Assembly: GCA_014338405.1 (NCBI GenBank)
Contig: JTDE01000154.1
Location: 280,165 to 344,164, forward strand
Length of the DNA: 64,000 bases
Reading direction: 5' to 3'
Origin: Paragonimus skrjabini miyazakii
Lineage: Eukaryota; Platyhelminthes; Trematoda; Plagiorchiida; Troglotrematidae
Shown here: positions 1 through 14,554 of the stretch, piece after piece
Position numbering within the stretch: the stretch's first letter is position 1
Layout: each line of letters opens with the position of its first letter
Notes under the pieces: model-generated
Seen by the model: the letters and a program-made list of their open reading frames with translations, nothing else
Database searches by the model: none
Told to the model about the DNA's origin: nothing
Position numbers and translations under genes: made by a program

Positions 1-3000
1 TAACGCAGTCTGAAATCAAGTAGTCGGCTCGCAGATTAACTGCCCAAATGATATTCACGTTCTGAAACTAATCTTTTTTCATTAGTGTCTTTACCCAAGG
101 GTTCATTATTGATACGCTTTGGCTAAATGCAATGTTTTAATTTAATAGCCATTAGTTTTGTTCATACGGTCGTGCTCGGCTTAGTTGATGTCGATTTATT
201 TTTCTTTCGGGAAAAAGCATACTAAGAACTTACACGTGCCCATCTGTCAATAACATATATGGTAAAATGATGGGGTGGGACGTGATCGTTAATGAGGAGG
301 CGTCACCCTCTTGTTGTTTTGCAAGCATGTATCACAGTTCCTTTCATATGAAATGCTCGTTAAACAACCGAGCCACATACAGTTTTAGAACTAAGCAATT
401 GTAAAAGCCCTCCAAAGGTAAATTAACTAAAAAAATACTTGCTGCTCAGGAAATCGACAGAGTTATTTTGTTCATAAAATTATCCCTGACGTTATTTGAC
501 ATGATGGCTCACCTTTGTTATGCTTCCGCTTTTTATGTTTTTAAACACGACTGATTGTGTATGATGACAACATTGTACAAAATTCAAGTGCAAGCAAGTG
601 ACCAGTACAAACAATAAGTAAAATACTTGCTATTTCCTCGGCGTCTTATATGAAAATTAACTGAATCTCACCACTCAATAAATCGCACCCAATTCATTCT
701 CATAAGTTTATTTAGATTATCCCAGCAATATCACCGTGATGTGTTTGATTAGCTTTTGTTTGAAAATGAAAATACACTATTTAGAACGGAGTACCGTTAT
801 CATTATCCGTCGCTGTTCAAGGAGAATCTTTCGAAAAAACGCATCACGACTTCAGGTGCTTTCTTTACTGACCGTAGGGGTGAAGAGTGTTAGAAAGTAA
901 ATGAGGGCTTAACTGTGGTATTATTGGTTTTACAATATAGAAAGGTCGAGTTTTTACATTTAATCCTACTTCAATCTAGGTATACATGAAAACAAATTCA
1001 GTTTGTGTCTTAAGCTTCAATGCATCAAGATCTTCAGTAACGTCGTAGACTAACGGTTTAGTGTGATTTCCTCAAATTTGGAGTAACATAGACTCGTGTA
1101 GCATTAATTATTAGTAAATGTGGTTGAACTCTGGTCGTTTTATGCTTCGCTTCCTAAGTGAATAACACCACACGAAATCGATTCCATGGGTAAAAATATC
1201 TTGGCGAGATCAAGCAGCTGTTGAAGTGACATCGTTCTGTTTTAGCGCTCGAAGAAGTGAGTTATACGGGCGACTAGTGGTTACAGTTGGGGTTGAGATT
1301 CAGTGTTTTATTCAACGTTCTGCCCATGCTATAACCAAAGTCTGTCAGTTACGTAAAAGAGAGGGTTACGTAAGAGATAGAAAAAATGTCTATAAGTTGA
1401 ACAGTGATAAACTTTTAATAGTCAGCGTTAGCGAAACAATTAACGTGAGTTATTATATCGTGCAATATTATATTGTACTTAAACAACGGACAACGGGGGT
1501 GAGGACATAACGTGGAAAGCAACTGGTAAGCAACCTGTTCGGGCAAAAATGGTAATGAATGCAGTGGGTACTACAAGTAATTATTGTTCATCCTCCATTT
1601 ATCTTTCAGTTGCATCTCCGCATCATTGGTTGGACCAGTAACACACGTTCTGAAAGTGCAGTTGAGCATGAACTTTCTGCACACAGTTTAGTTAATTAGA
1701 AAAAAGCCCCACATCGTAGCACCTTTCAAGGCCAAGTGCACTACCGGAATTCTTGTGCAACTTAAGCTTTGTTAAATTATTGAACGGGACAATAAACCGC
1801 TCCATTCCCGAGATATTTTTCAATCAGCGTTCCAATCGAGTGCCATATTGTGCAGACCGACAGTTTACTGACTGCAGACAACCACTGTATTTTTGTCAGG
1901 TTAACTGTCCGAACTCGTAATTCCAGTAATTAATTGATCCGTCTTACTTCCATAACTAATGCGGAAAATTTCTACAAAATTAAGAATTCTCCCGACTTCA
2001 TATTATCTACCTAGCAGTAGCTAAACATTGAATATGTGTGGGTGATTTAGCTTAGGAAGCAGAAAAAGATGTCGCCTGTCCGGTTTCAATATGAACACAT
2101 GCAAACCACTTAATCTAGTTTAACGTCTCAATCGCAGGGCCACTCTTCATCCAATGGATATTCTTTCTTGTTATTGAATAGGTGAATGTAACGGGTTTTC
2201 CAGAGCATAATTGGTCAGAGAACAAGCGAGTCGGCGGAAGTTGCATGTACTCTGCTGAGACGAATTTTGCAGTTACTCCCGAAATTTATGTAAAACAATA
2301 TTGAATATGCATGCACAGCTAAACTGAACCTCCCTGAAGGTTACTTCCTACCAACTGCATGCAACAAAACTGTCTAGTAAATACCACTGCATCCCGCAAT
2401 TCCGAAATATGACAGCGCTCGCCCTTTATAAAAAAAAAACTTGGAAGGTTCGCAGGACAGCTCAACAAGATTGTACCTCGACAGACACAGTAAGATTTGT
2501 AGACCGTGCTTTACACCAGACACTGTTCATACCAATTTATGTTGGATGCCAATGTGTTCAACATGACAGGCATCCCAGTAGCCTTCAACACAATCGAAAG
2601 TGACGTAGATCAAGTTGTCTGTTTACTGGGATGTACACAGGAATCCACATCCAACTAGCGTTATTTCTGAAAGTTAGACAATGAAGCTGTTTTTCAAACA
2701 TTCAGTGGTCCCTGAGCCTCGTATATGACCGGTGGTGCAGCATACACCTACCCTATGCTCACCTAAGACGCTCAGTTACATTTGGTTGGCTAAATCCACG
2801 AACAAAACATGCATACGGTTCACGCTGAGTGGTTCAACTTTTATAAGTCCAGCCAGCAGTCAACTGGCAGCCAACAAACTGACATTCTAGTTAAACTCGT
2901 AATACAGAATAATACTCTGTCAAACTTTAGCTATTCTAAGTCGTCTCCATGCATAAGACTGGGTTTCGTCCGTAATAAGTAATGTCCACTCATACTGCAA

Positions 3001-3196
3001 TCCACTGACCAATCCATGGCATTGCCTTTGGAAATTTAATTTTTTCTAAACTCCGACAACCTTAACACCCACAAGTGCAGGAATGAGCTTTCGCTCGATT
3101 CATCAACAGCTACTTTTTCAACAACTAGATTTGCCACTGGAAATATCTTACTGGGAATTACTCCAGATTCGCAAAAAGTAATCTCATGAAACTTAC
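1..3196. other. Non-coding stretch downstream of the last candidate cadherin exon
   Basis: I see no convincing gene here. If the cadherin-like gene continues, this is where the end of the second laminin-G domain, the last EGF-like domain, the membrane segment and the catenin-binding tail should follow on the minus strand. I did not find a hydrophobic membrane exon or the acidic catenin-binding motifs. A minus-strand open patch near 1800-1890 follows a fair acceptor (tgcag) and contains a Trp-His pair, but it is too weak to call. Confidence 0.4.
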
Positions 3197-3284
3197 AACA
3201 TGGTAACCAACTTCCTCCTATTTGGGCTAATAGATATCTTCCATGTTCAGCGGAATCTGTTAGTCGTTTCCGACTTGTAAAGCG
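3197..3284 (-). CDS. Candidate exon of the cadherin-like gene (second laminin-G domain, distal part)
   Basis: This is a tentative exon of 88 nt with a strong donor (gtaagt, at 3196-3191). The frame reads 29 codons and includes the motif LLAQIGGSW, which resembles the '...l.iGG' strand near the end of laminin-G domains. The acceptor is uncertain. I chose the AG that leaves phase 0, because the last well-supported exon upstream (10504-10646) ends in phase 0, but AGs at about 3274 and 3262 are also possible. At least one exon holding the middle of the laminin-G domain (the usual 'DGxWH' strand) would be missing between this exon and the previous one. It could be a chance open frame next to a chance donor. 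Confidence 0.35.
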
Positions 3285-6200
3285 CTTGTCGGAGTGGTTT
3301 TAGGCAATGTCCTCAGATAATTTGAAATGCCTTTCCCATGGACTTGGGGATTTGCCGCTGGATCATGAGGCTCAACTAGTGGCCCGTCATACAAACAATC
3401 TGTGTGGAGGCATCAACACCCCCATATACAAACAGTGCATTAAGTATAAAACAGAGATTCATCTAGTGCTCCAGTAAACTGCTTAGAGGGAACAATGTAC
3501 AAGTTACAATGTTGTGGTTCACGCGCTCTCAAGAACTACTGGAGCCCTCTTCCCCACACACACAAGACTTGCAAGAACCTTTCGAACAAAACATTTCCAT
3601 TTACCTCCTCAATTAACCCAAGGGAAGTAAGTAGTCCGGTCGGTCTGATATTCAGTTCATCCTCAAGTCGCAGTATCATCAAGTAGAAGTAGATGACAAA
3701 ACCCACCCCAGCTACCCGATTTATCCGGTTTACTATTAAAACGGAGGACTCAAAAACGTAGTGAGTTTTGCTCTGTAACTTTCACCTGTGTACTTAGGTT
3801 GAGGATCCCAGCTAACCTTGGAAACAATAACCACTTAGCATGTGAGGAAGGCGGTACACTTCCGGTCGCCTGAGTGCGGTATAGAGCATACCAGATTTAA
3901 GCATCACCCGCCTCAGGTAAACCAAACAATAGATGTATTCGAACGAAATCAACCGGTACAGCAAACGGATGTAAACAAGGCCAATAAGTGAATACAAAAA
4001 AACAATACCAAATGCTCATTTGCATGCATTTGCGTATAAGTGTAGGTGCACTTATATTCACATGTGTCTACTCTTGATAGGGGTTTTCCACCGAATTCCG
4101 ATTATGCTACGTGAGAAATCTCATAGACAGATTCCAGTTCTCTTTTCTCCGGCATGATAACTGCATTGAAACCAGTTCGCCATTGTATAATGTTCTGCAC
4201 CAAGGCACCTGGCATATACCTTTACTATTGCTCGAGACGTTCATGACATCAGCCTTCAACCACTTCTAGTCTAAATTTTACCTACCTCCCCCCAATATCA
4301 CCATATATGCTTATTCTTAAGATATAATTATTTTATGTTAATTTACATACATAGCAAGTTTGTAGTCAAAATTTCCGCTGGTTCTGCAGATGAATGACTG
4401 AATTGCTAAGCTCAAACTCGCCTGACTCAGTTTCGACATTTCACAATATTTTGAATTGCCCATTAACGATCACATTAAAAACAAATCGATCAACTGAAAA
4501 TAATTTGAAATTAGAAAATGGTATACACACAACTTTAGCAAATCTACTGATAGCTGTCATTGGTGCTATACAGAAAACAATGAAACGATCTAAAGTCTTT
4601 GCCCATATTATAAAAGACAATCTACAAATTCAAGTTAATCCACTTCGGAGGTTAGTTATGTCTCCATTTATTTCTTTGAAGCTATGAAACGTTAAAGCGT
4701 TGTGAAATCGTTAAATTTCAACAGATAAACAGTCATGTTCGTTGTGCAGTTTATTTATTATCTTATCCGAGATGGATTCAAGTTGGTTTTGAGCTAGATC
4801 ATCAGTGGCCCCTTAATAGTCATTCCGACTTAATGTGGTGCTCAGTCGAATGCAAAAGAAGACTGAACGACTTTTTCGACTGGTGTCAGCAAGCTCGTTA
4901 GGTGTTTCTGTTCTTTTCGCCTCGACAACGCTGCTCCACATAACCGTTATGTATTTGACCAGATGGCAAATAACCAAGAGTGAGCTTGTTCGCTACACCA
5001 TATTTCCGATGACTACTCTGGATATTTTTAACCATCACATCAACAAGTCCGCATTGGTGCGATCGAAATAACTTAGACCGAGAATCAATTAGTCGATTGT
5101 TAACCAAATAAAGCTCAGTAGACTGCGGTAGTTACACTCGAACCCAAAATAATTTAGACTGGAAAATGATCGCACTCTTCCCTCCGGGCTATAACTTTCA
5201 GCGTGCATGCGACCTGTAAACTCTATACGATTTTGTCTGATAGTTCAATAACACTAATTAACACCTTCCATTAGGTAGTTTACAACAAACATTACAGACC
5301 GCTTGCCAAGGTGAGCGGTTTGTTATAGATGGCGCGCCACTCTCATGCCCAAAAACATGGCACTTTATTAGGTTGGAGAGGAAAGCTGTAACAGAAGGGA
5401 CACCAAGTTCAGTTCACTTTGACAAAGGCCCCTGCTTGTTGTGTGGTGCATTATTATGACTATATTCAATATCCGTCTGTGGTCCACCCAGCTTATGACG
5501 TGACCTGTGGCATCTTGCTGATACAAACTTCATCCACTGTTTTATGGAATGTTCTACGATCAGTTTGTATTGGTCGGTTGACACCTTCGAATGGAAGGGA
5601 TGATGAAAATCAACAAGGTAGGACTGATTATGCTGAAAGTTTTAGGCTGGGCTCAAGCCTTCTACTTGTGCATTCATTCATCAACTTTCTTTGTTGCCTC
5701 AATGTAGGCCAGGTAGAAGAAACTACCATTGCACACAATAATACATCTGGGAGTGATGTCTGACACGGAAGGTGAATGACTATTTCAAGAGATGGCTGAA
5801 CAAATGCATATGAACACATGCGCTGTTGTTCGCAATCTTTCACCAGAGTTGGATAAATTCAATTAATCCAGCCCCGACTGAAATGGTCAGGTCAAATGCT
5901 TCACTACAATTTAGCCCGCTTCAGAGGTATGTGGTTCATTGGGACGCCAGGTTTCTGCCTACCGCCCCACCCCACCTCACCCCCGATGTTGGCTAGAAAG
6001 TGAAGTTCAAATTCGATTATCTAATGAACGGTTCAGTCTGGAATATTTTTTCTGTCAGATGCTTCTAATTCGTTTTCCTCATTCTCCCCGACCACATGAA
6101 TATGAACATGAACAAAGAAATGATAGTTGATATGTTGAACCTAATTACCAGATGCTGTGTCTATGAGGACGAATACTTGGACCGTGTTTGTTAATCCAAT

Positions 6201-9200
6201 AAATTGGGAACAACCCACGTTGGGCTGCACCTAGTGAACCTTGTATTAGTTCATCGACGAGAATTTTAAAAGATACCATTATTTCAACTGGCTCATTTTG
6301 CTGTGCAGATCAACAATATCAAAGTGGCTTTTCTACGCAACAGGTTCCACTCGTAAATGGCGGGGATTGTTGAAACGTGAAGAATATAAGTTGAGTAGTG
6401 TTCATATTTGACAGAAGCCTTTGCAGTGGCTTAAGTTTTTAATCAGCACACTGAAAAAATGGGTGCTAGACTCAAATCTCGCGACGTTGCTATGAATGGG
6501 AACTGAGCCTTGACTAACGTTTCCCCTTTTTAACTGCAGTTACGAATGGTGTTACAGTAAGCGCGGTCGAATTAACACGTGAACCTTCGACCATGCTTGC
6601 TTGTGAGAATTACTTAATTTGTCTAAAATGGTTACATTTGGGTTAATGTTGAACGGTGGAAAACCAGTAATTTTGCAAAATAGCTTAGCATTTCGAGCAG
6701 TTGATATTGCCTTGTATTTCAGCCGTCCCGGGTATTTTCCAGTACATTCAAAATCGCTGTTTCAAATAATCGCTGTCAAACTAGGTTCAACGTGAGTATA
6801 CATAAGATAGGATTAAACCAAAAATCTCGAAACAGCAAGAGACGCTTTTAACTGCCAAGCATGCAGTCTATCCAGATAACTAGACTTCATTTGTAATTGT
6901 TTTCGTCTAATCCCTTACATGACTCTCCCAGTATAGCAATGAAATTTTAAAAGATTGTTTCCAGCTTTTACACTACGAGATTTTCTTTGCCAGACGTCTC
7001 AAAAGTCACATGAAAACTGAATACCGCTTGGCTGCTCAAATACTGACCCGAGCCATCGATATGGCGAGAGCCTGCAGCAAATTGATGAATGCCATTTGCG
7101 CAGCCGTCCTTGCTGCCATTCTTGAATTGCTTTTAGCTAAGTAGATCAAAATTGCATGCTGTTTAATAGATCGTGGAAACACCTAAGCACACGCATCACA
7201 CCCTAAAGAAACCGAAGGAAATATGCGAATACATCAATAACAAACAGTATTAAACATGTGATAAGTGTCATCAAACGTTGACTGCGGTCATTGTCAATGG
7301 TAAGCACAAACGCGTCCATATGTGTATGGAGGTGTAAAGACCCGCATTTCCGTCAAGTTCTAAAACTTTCATTTGGCCTGTTGTTTCATCTCTTTGGATG
7401 TGTGTACCTGGATTATTAAAATGCAATCAGCGAACCCAAACCAGAAGAATTTTGTGGTACCAACCCTGTTTTGTCAGGATATACAAGCCCTTCGTTCACA
7501 AAAGCTGTTTGAAAAATGATGCACCAACCTGTAATTCAGTTCACAATGCAATAACTATGGGTTAAGAAATTTGTGTTGAATAAAGTGAATACTAAATTTC
7601 ATTCCTTTGCTAAAGTTACTAACTTTTTTACTGGATTGCCGTGTACTCAGCACTGCATTTTGCTGAAGACAAACAAGGTAATAGGTGTAAGCTTCCATCA
7701 CACTCGGGCTTCATGGGAGCTCTATGAAGATAGAAGTTCAGTGCCAAATACTCTGGTATCTAGCTTGCTGATGAATTTTTCAGTCAATCCAATTACGGAC
7801 GCACTTGTGTTGATGGTGCAGTTTTTATGAGTTTCAAGACGCGATTTATTATCTACCGAACAGGCACCATACAAAACTATCACAGTATTGCTAATGTACT
7901 CCGGCAAAGATTTAAAGACGTTTTATGCTGTTAGTGTTCTTCGTATGCACCAAACACATATGTACGCGAAGGACGCCAGACTCATTTGACTCATAATAAG
8001 CACATTTATGATGTTATCTTTCTTTCCAACCGGACGTCTGTGCATTGTGACGTTCATGTATGGGGCTTTGTTCAGTAGCAGCCTAGTTTTTCTCTAGTAT
8101 GACTGCCAAAGCCTTACAACACAATGTATTTCAGAGATATATTCCGAAGGCTACGTTGAAAAAAGTTACTTGTAATAAATTACAAAACGGGGTCTGTTCG
8201 AATATTCTGTAGCTTTGGATTTTCTGGTGGTCCTATTGAATTCCAACAAGACCCTAGTGTTTCAGCAGGTTTTACTAAAATTGAAACTCGTCGTTGTTCG
8301 GACACTTCTCTCACTGAAAATATTATGCCGCTAACCGACAATTATGACAATCTTTACTAACAAAAGTAGTAATTGTATTGCTCTTGGGGTGCGACATCAA
8401 ATGAGAATAAAAGACTTACATTTGATAACTATTAGTTTCACTATGTGAATGTACACATCCTTTCCTTCAAATACATACCATCATGCATATTGCCTGAATA
8501 TCATTGTTATGGACTTCCAGCGAACAAACGGTGAAGGTTTTCATTATTTTTTTCATTATTATTACAATCCAATGGGTTATACAAGTGATGTTAAAGATTT
8601 GACGCCATTTTATGAACTAGCTGAAAATGTTACGTTTTACAACCGTGTGCGGTCAAACCAGTGTTCCGACTGTAAACAAAGACCGAAGGTGAACTAAGCC
8701 ACCTGCCATGGAATGCCTATTGAGATTTGATATCTGCCAGACCAGACAATAGTTCCGCAAATTAATTGAGCTGATTGCCCTTCGTGTGTGGGCTATTTAC
8801 TCAATTGATTTTCTACTAAGTGACAAAAACTTATTTATCGTCAGATGATAACATTTCGATCTACCCTTATCTGTATTCGTCGTAAGATCGACAAGCTGGA
8901 TAGAGGGTGAAAGTAGCAACAAAATGTATTTTCTGTCTGAATACGTAAAATCACTAAATTGCGCAGTAGATCCACTTTGTCAATATATGGTAACTATATT
9001 TTCAGTGATCCAAAAGCAATCTATAAAAAATACGATGATTTTGATTCCAGCTGTTAGTCAGTAATGTCAAAATATTCGTATTTTTCCAAAACAACTATGG
9101 TTTCTGTTTAGTCGTCTACATCTGCAAGCAAAACTAATCTTTGTATTGATTGACAGAGTTTTGGTTTTGTTGGAGACGTATAAAATTTTAATTTCTTCCT

Positions 9201-10503
9201 ATAAAAAATGATCTAATTCAAAAATCGATACAGTCATCGTTTCAAATACAGCAACAGGTTCGCTTTTAACACAAACGATGCATAACGATTTGAAAAAATT
9301 GAATTCAACATAAGAGTTCTTTATTATTCAACTTTGTCAATAAGTTTGCTGTTTTGAGCGATGCTTTGTGCAAGTAGGCTTTACCACTCAAACAATGCAA
9401 CATTGTTATAGCTAACTTGGTCTATTCTCATCGATTATGTAGGATTCGTACTTATACAACCTGTTCATCACTACAGACTGTTTGATGTATAAATTCCAAA
9501 TTGTCCACGCCCCGGCAACAAAAGTATTCGATAATAACTACTGTTATTTCTGAAGTGGTTCAACAAACTTTCTCAGATCCAGAGGAAAAATTCTTTATTC
9601 AAACATATTCCTCTGGCCACTCTAGGACTTAAACTGACTTGGTCACGAACTTGCCCGCGTCATCATGATATACTGAGCTCTGACACGTGGTAGCAACACA
9701 CTGAAATGTTTTCACAAATTAAATTGCTATTATCCAATGAAGAAAAATAATTAATTGTAACGCAGTAGACAAGTGTTCACTTATTGAAATTTTATTTCAT
9801 CTGTCTGTAAGCCAACCAATCATATTGTGTCACGTGATGTGTTTATAAAACCTTTCAAAACGTCGATTGACCTTGAACTATAAATAATCCGTTCTTCTCT
9901 CATAAATTTTAAATCCGCAGTGAACTCTGAATAGAACTGAAGCAACCATATAGCTGCGGCATCTACTTGTAACATGTTCCACGGGGTGTCATGAAGCCCT
10001 TCTAGAACCCCGGAAGTTCCATATATAGATCTACCTGACCTAATTTTTAATTTGGCACACGAATTTCAATATTTCATTGGAATTTGCATACAACTCCCCT
10101 CAAGTTAACGAACACACACAGTGAGTACAAGAATTGCTAGTAGAACATAAGTTAGAAAGACCGCATCAAAAGTAGAAACTTAAGGATCAAATGACTGTGA
10201 ACCAGTTGTATTTACCAATTTAGTCTACTCTGCGCTTGTTCAAAGTTATGTCTGTAGGCTGGCTGTCGAAACTTGGAAGTGTGATCGTGCGATATTAGTA
10301 TGGCATGATGGATTAGTTTCTATAGTGAACCAGAACTACGTACAAAGCACAACACCAGATGGGTTGTCTATGTGTCCGTAGCGCTGACTGTTTATAGCTG
10401 TGTGGTGTATAACCACATCGAGTAGATCTGAGCGTTTGTTAACTTGTATTCTGTACTATGCCCCAGCGAGAACACTTTTCTGATCAGATTTTCACAAACT
10501 TAC
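3285..10503. other. Long intron or gene-free stretch, 7.2 kb
   Basis: No minus-strand exon could be supported here, although the middle of the second laminin-G domain should lie in it. A perfect 8-bp inverted repeat with a 6-nt loop sits at 4035-4056. A plus-strand open frame with a terminal-exon look lies at 6965-7144 and is listed separately. Otherwise the sequence is AT-rich and unremarkable. Confidence 0.4.
6965..7144 (+). CDS. Unassigned plus-strand open frame with the look of a terminal exon
   Basis: The frame runs 59 codons to a TAG stop and begins directly after a good acceptor (gattgtttccag). It is locally GC-richer than its surroundings and encodes an alanine- and leucine-rich, mostly helical peptide ending in ...AAILELLLAK. 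An internal ATG at about 7011 could also start a 44-residue peptide. I do not recognise the family. It lies on the opposite strand to the cadherin-like gene, so it would be a nested or overlapping gene if real. No upstream exon was identified, and an open frame of this length is not statistically remarkable. Confidence 0.2.
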   Translation, partial: LLHYEIFFARRLKSHMKTEYRLAAQILTRAIDMARACSKLMNAICAAVLAAILELLLAK

Positions 10504-10646
10504 TGTCAGTTGTAATCTCCACGAGGCTACCACGAAAACGGTAAAATTGATGTTCCTCGTTCGCAGACTCAGTCTAAATCTAGCTGGGACCAAATCACGA
10601 AATTTTGCATTGTATTCTGTTGACGTTGTTGTCCAGGCTTCAGCAG
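10504..10646 (-). CDS. Type III classical cadherin-like gene, exon: start of second laminin-G domain
   Basis: The exon is 143 nt with acceptor ...catttatacag and donor ACA|gtaagt, entering in phase 1 and leaving in phase 0. The phase fits the previous exon (14555-14774), whose last G plus CT makes an Ala codon. The peptide contains RFRLSLRTRN, the opening strands of a laminin-G domain (pattern 'f.l.FRTR'), about 20 residues after the second EGF-like domain. In Drosophila CadN the second laminin-G domain follows the second EGF in the same way. The domain is cut at the donor, and its middle was not found in the next 7 kb. Confidence 0.8.
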
Positions 10647-13600
10647 CTGTATAAATGAAATAGGGACACAACACAGATAAAGCTGAATTGTTTCTTCTCT
10701 TTGCTTGCAGACGGATTTGGTAGATGTCAGAATATATAATTTCTTTAAACCACGTGAGATTCTTCCTGGGTCTAATCAACTCAGTTTTCGAATTGCATAC
10801 TCAAGCGGCTTATATTTTACAACAGTAAATTATTCTGTCGCGTATGCGGAGCAGCACCTCAAATCTTTATGCATACGAAGTACAGCAGATTTGCATCCAT
10901 CCACTGTTTTGGGCGGTAAAAACAATTTATGTACAGCACGGGTTATCAAAACTAACAAATGGAGGACCCTGCTGCGAGGTAAATTCATTGATGTTAATGT
11001 CATTTGTAAGCTTTTTACATTATCAACGTGTTACAATTGAGAATCCTGAATATATGCGGCTGGTCCTTTATAATTTCAGAAGAGTACGTAGTTGTTTAAA
11101 TCTTATGACTTTAATTAGCTTATTTTGCGCACCTCATTAAAGTGGCTGTTAACGAAGCCGAGAAATTCATCATGGAACGCGCACGCGCACAAAAGTAAGG
11201 AACCTTTGAACTGAAGAGATACCATAAACCCCATTGAATAATACTGATTGTAGACATGTTCGATAAAGCCACCACAATGCGAAATGATCAGATCTTGATT
11301 TTTCCTTCTGATCGATTACTACTAAAACTAGACAGAAACTGCAATGGACCTCAACACACCATTAATGTATGATTCACTGGAGGGCCGTGTGACAAGTTTG
11401 CGATTGATCTCCCTGGGTTGTATTCTGTAGCCAACTCTTGACCCACTGATGAACACTGCACACATTGATAAGCTAAACACACCTGTTACTTCCGCCTCTT
11501 TTCTGATTAGAATTTCTAGTATTTTGCAATGAATTTAGACACAGCAATGCAGAAGAGCGGGTTCCGTTGAGATAATGGCACATCTATTCACAATTCGTAA
11601 AGTGACTATTTTCATTTATACGTTTACTCGATTTTTGGTAACAAAGTTTTAAAAGAAAAAGCGGCTGGTGCAGGCTTGCAAGGTGATACGTGTAGCGGAG
11701 CTTGTTTAAGGCAGTTTGCGTTGGTTTGAAGCGAACCCACTTTTAGAGAACGTGATCATAAAAATATCTAACGTGTAACGTCTAAAAGATAACAACATTA
11801 ATCTTGCATTTTAAGCTCAATGCAGTCTCCTGGTAGGCATTTCTTCAGGTGTGAGCTCAGCTTTACCGTTCTTCACTACCAGACCCATTACTCACTAAAC
11901 CAAACGCTAGCACTGAAGATGACCCACATATGCAGTAGGATATATTGAGGGAGTCTGGCATCAATATCTGTTCTTTCTCTTCACAAGAAAGTAAGCTGTA
12001 TCCATGTTGAAAGCATGGGCATGCAGGTATGTCTGATTTCAGTGCTAAACCTTTTGCCACATTTTACAGTTAACTTGACAGAATCATTGCTACATGTACA
12101 ACTGCTTCCCTTAATGGTTGAATGGCGTGATTACGAACTATTCCGTAATACAACAAACGGCACGTAACCAGCGGTATTGTAACTAATAATTAGACCAGCT
12201 GGATCCCATCTTACGAATAATTTGATCACCAATTATAGCAGTTGGAGCCCTGAGAATGACACAGTGAGAGTTGACATAGTGATACTACTGAAACAAGCAG
12301 GCGTATACAAAGAACGGACAGCGAATATAATAAAAGGAATGTTAGATCGTCTGTGATTTAAGATCGAATGTCAACTGCTTCAGAATAACAAAAAGAACTT
12401 ATTGATTAGTACCTTAAAGGAACGAAGAATTCCTCAAAGGTAGTTTGATATATTGGAAGAGAATGACAAAGTTACCTAAGAAAATGGGCAGAAAATTGAA
12501 TAAACAATGGAATGTTCTACTGAATCTTCCAGTCATGGAATGGAAGACTGAAACATGATCAGTTCATTTACTAGGGTGCGATGCATTTATCGTGTACCCC
12601 TCAGAAACTAGGTTTTAGCATACTGGTGTCACTCATGACTGGTTTTCGACAAAAGCGCACATCAGCTCTGGATCGCCAGCCTAGTCAGACAGAATTCAGT
12701 GTCTCGATTATAACTTCCATGTGATAACTCTGTAACTACAGTCAGTGAGAAATGGTAGAATTATAAGAAATCAAATTTCCAACTAATACGGATCAGTCTA
12801 AATCAACCTTCACAATGACGATAGTTTTACCAGAGGTGTTCGAAGAAAGATGCTAATCTATGAAATGATGCCTGCGATAAAACTCCTGGGATGATCATTA
12901 CAGTATTCGTGTCATTGAATAAATCTAAACCGGACGCCAGTTGAAGGTTGCGCCATTCGGTGAAGATGGTGCATGAGAACTAAAATCAACCAGGAGATAA
13001 CTGCAACGGCAAATCCTATGTTTGCTGTTGTGCAGTCTGATTGCAAGTAGCGATAAAAAATTTACTGTGAAACGCCTTGGATTGTTTCAGAGCACCATTG
13101 CAGATTCTTCGAAATAATTTTAAGGTATTCTCGCAAAGACTGGTGTGTTTGTGATACATAGCGACACAAATAAAAACACGTCCTTTTCCGGCCTGATTGG
13201 TGCTCAATAAAGCTGGCAAACATCGTGAAGTAATACAACCAAATTCTGTCACATAACCACAGTAGGAAAAAGGTTACAAGAGAAGTAGTAGGTCACTGAT
13301 CCCACTCAATCTCCACGTTGTAATGAACCGTAGTTGCAAAATGAATGTCATGAAGGCGCCTGTGAAAGATTGATAGATGTAAAGTTCAACCTGTTTCTCA
13401 ACAATGTCCGCTTCGTGCAAAAAATCTACAACTTTGTTTCTGCTCCTCATGTACCTTTCTATACAGTGGTTTGTCACTCTTGTTCGAATTAAAAGACCGC
13501 TCCCGAAAAATACGTTCAGTTTATTTAGATGATATTTAGTTTTGACAAATCCTCTGGGTACATTCCTCTTACTTTTCCTGTAACGGAAATTTAACGAGAT

Positions 13601-14554
13601 TGCACTGGTTGCTCGATGTTGCAGAGCTGCCACAGTCAATGGTCATTTTGGCTTATCCAAACCGACGGTATGACATCGTTGCCCCTGGTTGCTTACATAC
13701 CAGGAAGATTTGCAGGGCGGTTTGTTTCTTCTTTGCGAATGATACTAACGGATGTGTGAAAATCAGAAAAAAATTTGGAGACTTGCTAGTCTACCTTCGG
13801 GCAGCATGTGTGCACAGGAAGATCATGGATATCAGCCGAAACTACTATTCTCAACTTTAAAACCATAGTTCAGAGTCTTCTTATGTACCCTCGTTTAGTT
13901 AATTGCACGTCTGTTATCCGAACAATAACGCGACATATCTATAAATTTCCAAATGTTCAAATCACATGTCTACTCTTTACCTCAAACATTAAGACCATAC
14001 ATTCAGAACGTTTCTTACCGCATTGTTTAAATTATTCATCAATATTGTCATTATAACCTAGAAGTGAATTCATCTTAACGGCGTGAACTTTGTGTAGTAT
14101 CAAGTAGAAACCATATCAACCCAAACGTCTAAATGAACCCTTTCATTAGAACCGAATGACTACATACTTATAACATCTGTCTGCAGACATGAAGCAGTGA
14201 GTCGGATGATAAAACTATTAGACTGTTTCAACACTGCAAGCGAGGTTTATAACAATGAGCAGTAATTCAAAATTCACATAAATATATTCAGCTGCCAATT
14301 ACACGAGTAAAATACTAAGCGTGGTTAAACGTTTGATGATCTTGTGTCACTCATTTTTCACCTTGCCGATCCATCGCCACCTCTGATTAACAAGCAGTTT
14401 AAGTCTAGTACCAGTATTCAATATGAGCACATACCTACACGAGTACCAACGATGTACAAAACCAGGTGCTTGAAAGTTAGAAGTGGTCGTTATCTATCTA
14501 CAGCAAGTTATGTACAACCGGTACACGTTTTGCTTAAGGTGGTGAATCACTAAC
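10647..14554. other. Intron of the cadherin-like gene, 3.9 kb
   Basis: This intron separates the second EGF-like exon from the second laminin-G exon. A minus-strand open frame of 121 codons at 13274-13639 lies inside it, but it resembles nothing I know, and that length is expected a few times by chance in a window this size. No repeats were recognised. Confidence 0.6.

Noticed and set aside
3812..3997. Minus-strand hydrophobic frame as the missing transmembrane exon of the cadherin-like gene
   Set aside because: The hydrophobic stretch is broken by charged and aromatic residues, no acceptor with a suitable phase precedes it, and it lies upstream of the laminin-G candidate at 3.2 kb in transcription order, which is the wrong place.
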